Below are positions 1 to 8,860 of a stretch of 61,493 nt of DNA, piece by piece (the stretch's first letter is position 1; every line of letters starts with the position of its first letter). The notes beneath the pieces were generated by a model. It saw only the letters and a list, made by a program, of their open reading frames with translations, had not been told where the DNA came from and did no database searches. The stretch is from Chitinophaga pinensis. Its GTDB lineage: Bacteria > Bacteroidota > Bacteroidia > NS11-12g > UBA9320. Location: the NCBI GenBank assembly GCA_945897885.1, contig CAMDGU010000011.1:1-61493 (forward strand), given 5' to 3'. The position numbers and the translations under genes are program-made.

Positions 1-329
1 TTTCTTCCCTCCCGAGTCTCCGCCCATATCCACCTTCCCAGCCAATGTCTCGCCCCGGTGGGCCTGTGACTTGGAAGGCTGACTTGGCGGCTTTCTACAA
101 CTAATTGCATATGGCTTTTGTATTAAAAATCAAATTACGTGGTTAAAAATTGAATAAGCAACCGAGGTAAAGCTTTCGGTTTTTAAAATAGCGTTATGTC
201 TAAAAGATATAAATTAACTTTGCTGTCTGTAACATGAAATGCCAATAAACACACTTAAAAAATTAACACCCCTTAAAAAATTGGCATTCCATGTGACCTT
301 TATTTAAAAAAACAGATATTAAATTGCAC
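1..329. other. Upstream region with GC-rich left edge
   Basis: About the first 100 bases are much richer in G and C than the rest of the window. A rightward frame is open from the edge and closes with a TAA at 102-104; a leftward frame beginning at an ATG at 110 is also open to the edge. Neither short peptide resembles a family I recognise, so this may be the end of a gene cut by the window or noncoding DNA. Bases 105-329 are AT-rich and hold the likely purK promoter. Confidence 0.35.
215..222 (+). promoter_or_regulatory. Candidate -7 box upstream of purK
   Basis: TAACTTTG matches the Bacteroidota -7 consensus TAnnTTTG. It lies about 107 bases before the purK ATG, so the leader would be about 100 nt. 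I see no clean TTTG at the expected -33 spacing, so support is moderate. Confidence 0.4.
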
Positions 330-1484
330 ATGAAACAACCTTTTCATCCCACAATAGGAATTATAGGCGGAGGCCAGTTGGGTAAAATGCTTATAGAAAG
401 TGCTATGCCCTGGAATGTGCAATACAATGTGCTTGACCCCGACCCTTCGGCATCTTGTAAAGCCTATGCCAAAACTTTCATTAACGCCGGATTAAAAGAC
501 AGAGAAGCTATAAAAGAGTTAGCAAAAATAAGCGATGTGCTAACCTATGAAATTGAGCATGTAAACACAGAAGTGTTACTTGAACTTGAAAAAGCCGGTA
601 AAATCATTATTCCATCACCTTCCATTCTTCAAATAATACAGGACAAAAACCTTCAAAAAAAGTTTTATACCGATAACCATTTGCCAACGGCATCGTATAT
701 GTTGGTAGAAAAAAAGGAAGAATGGATAAATGGATTGAACCAAATAGAAGGAGAAAAAATAGTAGCTAAACTGTGCAAAGGTGGCTATGACGGAAAAGGC
801 GTTTCTATTTGTACCAAAAAAGATATTGAAGCCGGAAATATACCATTTGAAGGGCCATGTATTATTGAAAAATTTATTGAAGGCTGCCGCGAATTAGCCA
901 TATTAGTGGCAAGTAACGGTACCGAAACCATTACCTGGCCAAGCATTGAAATGGATTTTGACCCTAAGTTAAACCTGGTTGATTTTTTATTTTCACCCGG
1001 CAATGTGGACAGAGCAATTGAAGAAAAAGCTTCAGAAATTGCCATCGCTGTCATCAGAGCGCTAAATGGAAAAGGTGTTTTTGCGGTTGAATTATTTATT
1101 ACGCCCCAGGGAGAAATATTAATTAATGAAATAGCGCCACGGCCTCATAATTCTGGGCATCATACTATTGAGGCTTGTATTACTTCTCAATACGAACAAT
1201 TGAACCGTATCTTATTAAATTTGCCTTTGGGAAATACCGATTTGATAAAACCCGCAGTAATGGTAAATATTATAGGTCCCGAAAATTTAACCGGTGATTA
1301 TAAGCTGGAAGGATTGGATATGGCTATGCAAATCCCCGGATTTTATTTGCATTTATACAAAAAAAATGAAACCCGCCCGGGCCGTAAAATGGGCCATTAC
1401 ACCGTATTGGCAGATACCTTGGAAGATGCCATAATAAAAGCTTTAGAAATAAAAGAAACGTTAAAAATTGTACCAATTGGATAA
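330..1484 (+). CDS. purK: 5-(carboxyamino)imidazole ribonucleotide synthase PurK
   Basis: PurK is the ATP-grasp enzyme that carboxylates aminoimidazole ribonucleotide with bicarbonate and ATP to N5-CAIR in de novo purine synthesis. The N-terminus carries the family signature IGIIGGGQLGKML in a Rossmann-like preATP-grasp fold, followed by the ATP-grasp domain with KLCKGGYDGKG near residue 150 and the metal/ATP segment INEIAPRPHNSGHHT near residue 270. The length of about 384 residues is normal. I chose the ATG at 330 over the in-frame TTG at 324. purE follows after 39 bases, so the two N5-CAIR steps form a purKE unit. Confidence 0.95.
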   Translation: MKQPFHPTIGIIGGGQLGKMLIESAMPWNVQYNVLDPDPSASCKAYAKTFINAGLKDREAIKELAKISDVLTYEIEHVNTEVLLELEKAGKIIIPSPSILQIIQDKNLQKKFYTDNHLPTASYMLVEKKEEWINGLNQIEGEKIVAKLCKGGYDGKGVSICTKKDIEAGNIPFEGPCIIEKFIEGCRELAILVASNGTETITWPSIEMDFDPKLNLVDFLFSPGNVDRAIEEKASEIAIAVIRALNGKGVFAVELFITPQGEILINEIAPRPHNSGHHTIEACITSQYEQLNRILLNLPLGNTDLIKPAVMVNIIGPENLTGDYKLEGLDMAMQIPGFYLHLYKKNETRPGRKMGHYTVLADTLEDAIIKALEIKETLKIVPIG

Positions 1485-1523
1485 AAACCAGAGTTTAAAA
1501 TTTACCAACCTTTAAAAATAAAT

Positions 1524-2033
1524 ATGAAAGTAGCAATAATAATGGGCAGCGATAGCGACCTTCCGGTAATGAAAGAAGCCGCTTTAGTTTTGGAACATTT
1601 TGGTGTAGGTTATGATTTAACGGTGGTTTCGGCACACCGCACCGCCAAGCGCATGTATGATTATGCCACCACTGCTCACACCAAAAATATTAGCGTTATA
1701 ATAGCCGGTGCTGGTGGTGCCGCTCATTTGCCGGGAATGGTAGCCTCTCTTACACATTTACCTGTTATTGGTGTACCTGTAAAATCAAGTAACTTAAATG
1801 GGGAGGATTCATTATTATCTATTGTTCAAATGCCTCCTGGAGTGCCGGTAGCTACGGTAGCCATTAACGGAGCAAAAAATGCCGGGTTACTGGCTGTTCA
1901 AATTTTGGCCACCGCTGATGCCGAACTAGCTAATAAAATGATAGACTACAAAAAGAACATGATGGAAGAAGTGGAAGCGAAAGCTGCCCGTTTAGAAAAA
2001 ATGGGATTTGCTGACTATTTGAAAGAATTGTAG
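1524..2033 (+). CDS. purE: N5-carboxyaminoimidazole ribonucleotide mutase PurE
   Basis: PurE moves the carboxyl group of N5-CAIR to give CAIR, the step after PurK. The 169-residue length fits class I PurE. Visible signatures are [10 protein letters not shown] at the N-terminus, the active-site SAHRT near residue 41, and the glycine-rich [12 protein letters not shown] segment that forms the substrate pocket. The presence of PurK next door supports the two-enzyme bacterial route rather than the class II route that carboxylates AIR directly. The gene is very probably co-transcribed with purK. Confidence 0.96.
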   Translation: MKVAIIMGSDSDLPVMKEAALVLEHFGVGYDLTVVSAHRTAKRMYDYATTAHTKNISVIIAGAGGAAHLPGMVASLTHLPVIGVPVKSSNLNGEDSLLSIVQMPPGVPVATVAINGAKNAGLLAVQILATADAELANKMIDYKKNMMEEVEAKAARLEKMGFADYLKEL

Positions 2034-2044
2034 AGGTATAGTTT

Positions 2045-2114
2045 TTTGTCATTCCGATGTTAGGAGGAATCTCTATTAACTGATAAGAGATGTCTCGTGC
2101 CTTGACATGACAAA
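2045..2114. repeat. REP-like palindromic unit
   Basis: The 100-bp gap after purE is almost filled by an imperfect palindrome. The outer arms are TTTGTCAT (2045-2052) and ATGACAAA (2107-2114). Inside are the segment ATTCCGATGTTAGGAGGAAT and the smaller inverted pair ATCTCT/AGAGAT. Extragenic palindromes built on GTCATTCC...GGAATGAC are, from my recollection, scattered through many Bacteroidota genomes, so this is probably one decayed copy. It could also act as an attenuating hairpin between purE and the next gene. Confidence 0.6.
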
Positions 2115-2133
2115 CAAGTAAATATTAAAAAAA

Positions 2134-2703
2134 ATGCTTATTGTAGGCCAAGCCCTTGTATCTGAAGATATATTAGAAAAAAAATTTGTTTGTCATTTGG
2201 ATAAATGCAAAGGCGAATGCTGTGTATCGGGCGATAGGGGAGCCCCTTTAGTGGAAGAAGAAATCCCGTTAATTCAAAATGATTTGGAGTCCATAAAACC
2301 TTTTATGGATGCAGATGGTTTGGCTTTATTGAATAAACATGGGTTTTATGAAACCGACCCAGATGATGGCGAACTGGTAACTACCTGCCGACCTGACGGA
2401 GCATGTGTGTTTGTAGTATTTGAAAATGGAATAACCCAGTGTGCCATTGAAAAGGCAAATAAAGCTGGCAAAACGGATTTTAAAAAGCCGATGTCGTGCC
2501 ATCTATACCCAATACGAGCGTCAGTGTATGGGGATTATACAGTTCTTAATTATAACAAATGGGACATTTGCAGCCCTGCTTGCAAGTATGGTGATGAGCT
2601 GAATGTTCCTCTGTACATGTTTTTAAAAGAACCTCTTATTCGAAAATTCGGTCCGCAATGGTACGAGGAATTAGAAGAGGTGGTTGAGAATTGGGAAGGA
2701 TAG
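2134..2703 (+). CDS. DUF3109 family cysteine-rich protein
   Basis: The 189-residue protein resembles the DUF3109 family, conserved in Bacteroidota and of unknown function. It has about ten cysteines in family-like clusters: CHLDKCKGECC near residue 24, single cysteines near residues 84, 90 and 106, MSCHLYPIR near residue 125, and CSPAC near residue 146. The pattern suggests metal or Fe-S binding, as in the YkgJ-type zinc/iron-chelating proteins, but this is inference. No signal peptide is visible, so it is probably cytoplasmic. It follows the palindromic unit after purE and may be expressed separately. Confidence 0.8.
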   Translation: MLIVGQALVSEDILEKKFVCHLDKCKGECCVSGDRGAPLVEEEIPLIQNDLESIKPFMDADGLALLNKHGFYETDPDDGELVTTCRPDGACVFVVFENGITQCAIEKANKAGKTDFKKPMSCHLYPIRASVYGDYTVLNYNKWDICSPACKYGDELNVPLYMFLKEPLIRKFGPQWYEELEEVVENWEG

Positions 2704-2840
2704 TTTAGTTACATTTAGGAATCAAATGTTTATATATTTGTTATTACTAAAAGTTGCAATTTAAATACCCCACAACAAATTAATTAAAGTTTTGGCCATA
2801 TTTTTATTTTGGGATTTTGGCAAAAATTGTCTGTATGATA

Positions 2841-4958
2841 ATGAATTTAACAAAAAATATATTACTGCTTTTTCTTCTAAATGTTATTGCATTTACGAGT
2901 GGTGCTCAGCAGATAACTGATTATTTAGTTAATTATCAGTATAATAATTCAGGTCTATATAGAAAGAATTTTAGATCAGATAAAAGTACAGATAACAAGC
3001 GAGTAAGTTCAAACCACTCAAGTTTTGTAACTGATGGAAAAAAATTATATTATGTATTAAATAGCGTTGGTGATGCCAAATACGATTCATATGAAGATGT
3101 AAAATGGCTGAAAGAACCAACCTATAAAGATACGCTTAACTCACAACTTGTTTTTGTTTCTTATGATGTAGCTAAAAGAACAATTATAGCCAAACCATTT
3201 GGCAGTAATTATATAAACAGAGCATTATTCATCCAGATGGATGAACAAAGAAAAAGTATGTGTGCAATTTTGGCTACATATGGAGATACAGTTAGGCTCA
3301 ATCCTGAAAATTATAATGAAGTAGTTGTATTTCCTAATAGAATGCTTCGGCAGTGGCTTGTGGTTTTTGATTTAAATGGTAAGTTGCTTTCAAAATGTTT
3401 ACTAATGCACTCGCCTTTTTCTATTGCTTCTGATTTTAATTTAAATCTAATGACAGTTAGTATAGGAAGATTTAATTTTAATAGTAAGATAATACTTTCT
3501 TTTTATGCTAAAGCCAAATCTACAGTATTACCAAATCATTTTGGTGATTCACTTGTCTCCAATAAGACATATGTTTTAAGTTATAATCAACAAAGCATGA
3601 AGATTGATTGGTTAAGGATTATAAATTCTGGATGGCCATATTATTTTAAGCATGATATACCTTCCATAAATTTCATGATAGGGTTTACTCTTTTTAATAA
3701 TCCCAAAAGACAAGATTCCATAATATTGTTAAGTGATAGATTTGACAAAACGATAGCTCAATACAGTAGTAAAGAAGAAAATTTGGCGGCAGGAAATGTA
3801 CTTTCCATTTTTTTTCAATTTGATAATCAGGGCAATATGAATCCTGTTTTTAGTTTTAAATCAATAGAACATTTTGGTTCTGCCGACCCGATATTATCTT
3901 CAATAGTCCAGAATGATAATGATATTTTAGCTGTTATCTATTGTACAGATACTTTATCCATTTATGGTAAGTCTTTTATTGGGGCAATTAATAAAAGTAT
4001 TACTCCTCCAGCTTTCGATTTACCTTGGAGAAATTTATTACTTAAACTTAGCTTTAATAATCAATCAGCTTTTCAACTTCATAATTCGAAGGATTCAATT
4101 GCCCCTGTAAATGTGATGAAAACCAAGAGAGGATTTTATGTGCTGTATCCTTATGATACTAAGTCTAAGAGTTATAATTTAGTTTCGTCTGATACCGTAA
4201 TAAATCAGCGTCAACGAGATGATTTGCAAAATTTCACTTCATTTTTTACATTTTTCAATAAAGTTGCTCTATACGATTCTACCTATAAGTTAAAATGGTT
4301 GCATAACACTTCATATATCAATACAATTTTTGATTTTGAAAACACCACTATAATTGATTATTTTCCATATCCTTATCATGATTTAGATTTTAGACTTGGT
4401 GCAATATTTAAATTTAGTGAATACCCTGATTGTTTAATGGCGGGTATATACAATTGCAAGCCAATTGCCTATTTTGATACGTTACAAAATGGCAATAGTA
4501 TAAAATTTTTAAATACTAGTGAGTATAACTGTAATTATAAATGGGATTTTGGTGATGGTATAACTTCTAATCAAAAATCACCAACACATCTTTTTAAAAC
4601 CAATACGGCTGGATACAAAATTTCACTTGTAGTTACTAACACTTGCGGCTCAGACACATTTGTAAGATACTTTACAAGTCCCTCAAAAATTTCTGTCTTT
4701 AAAAATTCATTAGAATTAAAGGTTTACCCAAATCCAGTAAATGGTTCTGTATTTTTTATTGAGAATACAACTATGAACAAATTAAAGGAAGCCAAATTAT
4801 ACAGCCTTTTAGGACAGATACTAGATTGTGATATAGAGGAGCATAGTGATTTGACCTATAAAATCAAAATCAAAGGAAATGTAATTCCGGGCATTTATTA
4901 CCTAAAAGCCACTACAAAAAGTGAAATAACTTCCATCTATAAAATTAATATTCAGTAA
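2841..4958 (+). CDS. Secreted protein with PKD domain and T9SS sorting domain
   Basis: The protein (about 705 residues from the ATG at 2841) begins with a signal peptide ending in ITSGAQQ-like residues. It has a long central region that I do not recognise, then a PKD-type domain near residues 550-620 with the signature YKWDFGDGITSNQKSPTHLF. The C-terminal 80 residues are a type A T9SS sorting domain (LKVYPNPVNGSVFF, YSLLGQIL, GIYYLK). It is therefore predicted to cross the outer membrane by T9SS and be anchored or released. An upstream TTG at 2817 is less likely because it would precede the signal peptide by eight residues. The gene is followed by a strong terminator. Confidence 0.85.
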   Translation: MNLTKNILLLFLLNVIAFTSGAQQITDYLVNYQYNNSGLYRKNFRSDKSTDNKRVSSNHSSFVTDGKKLYYVLNSVGDAKYDSYEDVKWLKEPTYKDTLNSQLVFVSYDVAKRTIIAKPFGSNYINRALFIQMDEQRKSMCAILATYGDTVRLNPENYNEVVVFPNRMLRQWLVVFDLNGKLLSKCLLMHSPFSIASDFNLNLMTVSIGRFNFNSKIILSFYAKAKSTVLPNHFGDSLVSNKTYVLSYNQQSMKIDWLRIINSGWPYYFKHDIPSINFMIGFTLFNNPKRQDSIILLSDRFDKTIAQYSSKEENLAAGNVLSIFFQFDNQGNMNPVFSFKSIEHFGSADPILSSIVQNDNDILAVIYCTDTLSIYGKSFIGAINKSITPPAFDLPWRNLLLKLSFNNQSAFQLHNSKDSIAPVNVMKTKRGFYVLYPYDTKSKSYNLVSSDTVINQRQRDDLQNFTSFFTFFNKVALYDSTYKLKWLHNTSYINTIFDFENTTIIDYFPYPYHDLDFRLGAIFKFSEYPDCLMAGIYNCKPIAYFDTLQNGNSIKFLNTSEYNCNYKWDFGDGITSNQKSPTHLFKTNTAGYKISLVVTNTCGSDTFVRYFTSPSKISVFKNSLELKVYPNPVNGSVFFIENTTMNKLKEAKLYSLLGQILDCDIEEHSDLTYKIKIKGNVIPGIYYLKATTKSEITSIYKINIQ

Positions 4959-4974
4959 ATTTAGTTTAGTAGAT

Positions 4975-5012
4975 AAAAAACTCAGATGGCAAATCACCAT
5001 CTGAGTTTTTTT
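4975..5012. terminator. Strong bidirectional hairpin terminator
   Basis: Arms AAAAAACTCAGATGG (4975-4989) and CCATCTGAGTTTTTT (4997-5011) pair perfectly across a 7-base loop and are followed by a T run. The A run on the left makes it usable from the opposite strand too. It starts 16 bases after the stop of the T9SS gene. Confidence 0.9.
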
Positions 5013-5640
5013 AAAGTTTTTTTTAATAAGTAAAGCCTCATAGGAACAAATTTTTTAAAATAGTTTGCAGTATTTTAATATCATAAGCCATACCATCCAA
5101 AAGCGATGTTTTTATTTCTATTTAGTCTAACCTCAAAAAGGCCTACCGAATCAATTAATACGAAAGCTTTGGTTTAATTAGCCGCGAGCTGGGTTGCCAA
5201 AAATGCGGGCCGCGACCCAGATTTGCGGGAGGAAGCATATTTTTGGCTTGATTTTTTTGGTTACTTTTTTTATCAAGAAAAAAAGTGACAAGAGGTTATG
5301 GTTGAATTTTTTTTATGCCTAATTTATGCTAGGTTTTGGATAATATTACTCAAATCCTTGCGGATATAATTGCTTTATTTTTCTAATGAACTACTTTAGT
5401 TTTTGAGGATAAACTATTTATCTCCTTTTTTGCTTGCCCAAAAAAGTAGCAAAAAAAGGCACCAACAAAACCAACTGCAAAATTTTCACATAAATTAACC
5501 GTCAGGTTAAAAAATAGTTATGAAAATTTTGCAGTTCGCTCTTTTGTTGGATCCCAGCCGCACCCATGCGGTAGATGCCATTCGGACGTATATTTGCTTT
5601 ATTAAAAGTTGACTTTTTGAGGTTTGGGTAATCAAAATTA
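5013..5640. repeat. Gene-free, palindrome-rich block between two T9SS genes
   Basis: No credible gene lies here. The block holds a hairpin at 5260-5289 (GTTACTTTTTTT versus AAAAAAAGTGAC), a related hairpin in opposite orientation at 5424-5459 (CCTTTTTTGCT versus AGCAAAAAAAGG), and the long palindrome at 5462-5550. Short GC-rich islands flank them at about 5181-5230 and 5549-5590. The mirrored arrangement looks like a non-autonomous element or nested palindromic repeats. A-rich and T-rich words of this kind recur in intergenic DNA of related bacteria as far as I recall, but I cannot check copy number. Confidence 0.5.
5462..5550. repeat. 89-bp nested palindrome
   Basis: Three nested inverted pairs share one centre. 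The outer pair is CCAACAAAA (5462-5470) with TTTTGTTGG (5542-5550). The middle pair is a perfect 16-bp repeat, AACTGCAAAATTTTCA (5473-5488) with TGAAAATTTTGCAGTT (5521-5536). The inner pair is TTAACC/GGTTAA around GTCA. Such symmetry is typical of a MITE-like or REP-like element and would form a long cruciform or RNA hairpin. Confidence 0.75.
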
Positions 5641-8091
5641 CTAATTGGTTTTAATATATCTGCCGGTAACTGTTTCACCTGTACTTCGGCTTATTTTAAT
5701 GATATAAACGGAATTAATATATCCTGAAATATCCAAATTGTAGGAATCATCGGTTAAGTTGGTTTGCAATACCACTTTACCATAAATATCTGTAATTTCT
5801 AACGCAACAGTTTCGTTGTAACCAATAGCTTGTCCAAGCTTAATTGTGGCAATTCCTGAACCCGGATTTGGGTATATTTTCAATTTATTTTGCCCAGTAA
5901 CTATCGGTTTTATTGATGCGGCATTATCAAAGGTAGTAATGGTGGTATTGGTTCTTACCGGCTCATTAAAATCAAAATATATATCAGCATTGTTCCTAAT
6001 TTTAGAACCAACAGCTAATCCATTTTTAGGATTTATATTAAATGAAATATAACCATTACTTAGTGCTTTGTTGGTATTGCTATCAGGGAGTAAAACGTTA
6101 TTAAAAGTAAATTTCAACACATTGCCTGAAAGCAATTCATAGGTATAGGGATGAGAAGCTCCTACTTCCTCAAAACTTGAAATATCTACATTGCTGCTTA
6201 GGGTGTCAATTACCAAAATATTAAAAGCAGTATCAGTTCCTGTATTTTGAAAACGAATATGGTAGCGCAAGGTTTGCTTGGTATTGGTACCAACAAATCC
6301 ATTGGTTCCTGTTCCTGCCGGAAATACTTGTTTATCATTGGGGTCAAATGAACCCCGAACAATATTAACGGCTGAATCCAGGTTGTTTTTAATATTGGCA
6401 TCTGATGTTGCAATGATACTTGCAAATGTTTTCATGGTAGTGCCTAAAGTTGTTCCACTTTTTACAGTTCCATTTATAGCAAGTTTTATAGTTTGCTTTA
6501 CTCCTAATGGTTTAATATCCCATTCCATTACATTAGAAGAATAGCGACTATAAGCAGTTCCACTAACTGATGAATAGGTAAAATTATTATCAAGCACCAC
6601 TCGTAATGTGCAATTTTGTGATGCAGTTCCAACGTTGCCAATATTTAAGGTATAACTAATTCCAAAACCTGGACGGGCATTGCCTGAGGTAATTTTTACA
6701 CTGCCGTCAAATACGGTATCTTTTACATACGAGCCCAAAAACAGAGTATCGGTTTTTTCGCCTTTATTGGTAAATGAAAATGCAATGGAATCGGTACATG
6801 TTTTATAGTAATATGGGTAAGGAAGTACCTTGGCGGAGTAGTTTCCTTTTTCTAAAAACAAACTGAAATAACCAATGCTATCGGTAAATATTTTTAAACC
6901 AATTGGTTTTATTTCTACAATTCGTTTCGGAATACCTTTTTCGCCATTGTTTTTTGTGCAGGATTTATCACTATCCAAAAATACCACTCCTTCCACTTTA
7001 CAAGCATCACTTTCATCAATAAGCATAGCTGAACCTGCAAAAACAAAAGAAGATGAATCGGATGATATAAAACCACCAAATACATAAAGACGGTTTTTAT
7101 ATACTTCCAATTTAGCTCCTTCGCCTACAAGTTTTGTTTGCCCAGCCACATCCCAATTACTGCCATCAAAAAATTCAACATTTGAGTTCCAGCCGGCACC
7201 GCAACTGTATAAGTTATCACCCAAAGTTTTCATTGACTGAATACTGCCTGTGGGTTGTTTTGTTAATTTTTTAATAAGCGAATTATCCCATTTTGCTATC
7301 CCATTAACTGGGATAGTATCCAACATTGAAAAGTAGCCATACAGATAAAGTTCATTTTTAAAGGCCTCAAAACCTGCCACCTCTGAATTGGTGCCATTCG
7401 TAGTTCCATTGCTTAATGAATAAGCAGTTGTTCCGTCAAATCGAGCCACATTTTTACAGCTTACAGAATTTACTTTTTCAAACGTACCGCCAATAAATAA
7501 GCTGCTGTTAAATACCTTTAAACTTTGAACTATGGAATATCTGCCCGAATCATACTTACAAGTAGGACCCGCAGTCCAGTTGGTTCCATCCCAAACAGCC
7601 AGATTTTTAAGTTTAATACCGGCAATGCTATCAAATCCACCGCCAACATAAAGTTTATTATTAAATACCTCCATAGCTCTTATTTGGGCAAAAGATGCTT
7701 TGTCAAAACCTGCACCAACTGCCGACCATTTTGAGCCATTCCATTTGACGAGACCATTGGCATTAGTAATTCCTTCAAATTCCATAAACTGTCCGCCAAC
7801 ATATAGCTCCCCGTTGTATTCTTTCATGACGCTGATAGAGTTATTAAATCCGCCGATTTCAGCTAAGGTTGTCCAAACAACCCCGTTAAATTTTTTGATA
7901 TAGCTTTTGGGCATCCCGGATTTGTAATCCATAGCTGATACATAAAGATTGTTTTGATAAATACCCGTTGCTAATTGAAATCCTTCAATATCTCCACCTG
8001 CTGGCACCCAAACGCCTTTTTGCGCAAAAACACTGGTAAATGAAATTACCAGAAATGCTAATAATCCATAAGTAAACGACCTGTTTTTCAT
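5641..8091 (-). CDS. Large secreted T9SS protein with propeller-like repeats
   Basis: The protein (816 residues from the ATG at 8091) starts with a clear signal peptide (MKNRSFTYGLLAFLVISFTS). Residues about 30-340 contain repeated units of the form WDGTNW...NNKLYVGGGF, suggesting a beta-propeller. Residues about 360-430 look like an SdrD/Cna-B-like segment (VEGVVFLDSDKSC). A beta-sandwich domain common in Bacteroidota surface proteins follows, marked by SFDPNDKQVFP and ADIYFDFNEPVRTN (DUF7619/DUF11-like). The last 80 residues are a T9SS sorting domain (LKIYPNPGSG). It is predicted to be exported to the cell surface; its ligand is unknown. It is transcribed toward the palindrome block. Confidence 0.82.
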   Translation of the reverse strand: MKNRSFTYGLLAFLVISFTSVFAQKGVWVPAGGDIEGFQLATGIYQNNLYVSAMDYKSGMPKSYIKKFNGVVWTTLAEIGGFNNSISVMKEYNGELYVGGQFMEFEGITNANGLVKWNGSKWSAVGAGFDKASFAQIRAMEVFNNKLYVGGGFDSIAGIKLKNLAVWDGTNWTAGPTCKYDSGRYSIVQSLKVFNSSLFIGGTFEKVNSVSCKNVARFDGTTAYSLSNGTTNGTNSEVAGFEAFKNELYLYGYFSMLDTIPVNGIAKWDNSLIKKLTKQPTGSIQSMKTLGDNLYSCGAGWNSNVEFFDGSNWDVAGQTKLVGEGAKLEVYKNRLYVFGGFISSDSSSFVFAGSAMLIDESDACKVEGVVFLDSDKSCTKNNGEKGIPKRIVEIKPIGLKIFTDSIGYFSLFLEKGNYSAKVLPYPYYYKTCTDSIAFSFTNKGEKTDTLFLGSYVKDTVFDGSVKITSGNARPGFGISYTLNIGNVGTASQNCTLRVVLDNNFTYSSVSGTAYSRYSSNVMEWDIKPLGVKQTIKLAINGTVKSGTTLGTTMKTFASIIATSDANIKNNLDSAVNIVRGSFDPNDKQVFPAGTGTNGFVGTNTKQTLRYHIRFQNTGTDTAFNILVIDTLSSNVDISSFEEVGASHPYTYELLSGNVLKFTFNNVLLPDSNTNKALSNGYISFNINPKNGLAVGSKIRNNADIYFDFNEPVRTNTTITTFDNAASIKPIVTGQNKLKIYPNPGSGIATIKLGQAIGYNETVALEITDIYGKVVLQTNLTDDSYNLDISGYINSVYIIKISRSTGETVTGRYIKTN

Positions 8092-8195
8092 GATGTAATA
8101 ATTATAGGGCAAAGCTATTACACCTTTGGTTACAGCTCAATGACAGCCGTCACAGCTTCACTTGATTTGAAGCACTATTTAAGATGTATTTCCTA

Positions 8196-8720
8196 TTAAT
8201 TCATTATATCAATTCCTTCATGGGCAAGTTCCAATACTTCCATTGCCACGTCGTTAGAATTTGAATTTAATACCGGACCTGAATATCTTACCGGAAATGC
8301 ATTTTGAACTCTCCAGGTAATAATAGGGGTGTGTTGCTCATCTAAAAGTTTAATAACAATATCTCTGCGTTCAATAGTGCTCATTTGCTTTGTTTTCATC
8401 CATTGCATAAATTCATTATCACCTTGAACAATACCTCGTTTTAACGTAATGTTATTGTACTTAATTAAACCGGGCATTTTTATTGAGCTTTCTACAGGAG
8501 ATACTCCTTCTCTGTACTTTATAGGTTCAAAAAATATATCTAAACCTGAAACTTCGGTAAAACCGATACGTGAACCGCCCCATTCCACAATGAAATGGTA
8601 AACCGGTAATGGATAATTTGACATAGGTTGGTTTTGTTTATAGATTAAAAAAATTAGAAAAACTTGTATCCCAAAAAGAATCAAAAAAACACAGGCTATA
8701 ATTATCAGTATTAGATTCAT
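8196..8720 (-). CDS. Membrane-anchored phage tail-tube (T4 gp19-like) protein
   Basis: Residues about 3-26 form a hydrophobic membrane segment. Residues about 35-174 match the T4 gp19-like tail-tube family used in phage tails and contractile injection systems: PVYHFIVEWGGSRIGFTEVSG, the EPIKYREG segment, PGLIKYNNITLKRG and the C-terminal WRVQNAFPVRYSGPVLNSN. Normal gp19 relatives are soluble, start directly at the tube domain and sit beside sheath, baseplate and spike genes. None of these is nearby; the neighbours are a T9SS protein and a LiaF-like protein. An orphan, membrane-tethered tube protein is unusual. The assignment to the family is good, the role unknown. Confidence 0.78.
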   Translation of the reverse strand: MNLILIIIACVFLILFGIQVFLIFLIYKQNQPMSNYPLPVYHFIVEWGGSRIGFTEVSGLDIFFEPIKYREGVSPVESSIKMPGLIKYNNITLKRGIVQGDNEFMQWMKTKQMSTIERRDIVIKLLDEQHTPIITWRVQNAFPVRYSGPVLNSNSNDVAMEVLELAHEGIDIMN

Positions 8721-8860
8721 TACTTGGAAAGTTTACACAATTATACGATAACTTTTATTATTTAGAGTGATTAATCGGGTTATGCCAGCCTCCTTTTTAG
8801 TAGTATTTGAAAAACCAATTTTGCAATATACCAGTTCATAGGGTTGTTATTATAAAGAGA

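Noticed and set aside
2045-5550. Clusters of palindromes considered as a CRISPR array.
   Set aside because: No regular repeat-spacer periodicity is present; the palindromes differ in sequence and spacing, and no cas gene is in the window.
8196-8720. A cryptic prophage around the gp19-like gene.
   Set aside because: No integrase, terminase, capsid, sheath or lysis gene is found nearby; flanking genes are ordinary chromosomal genes.
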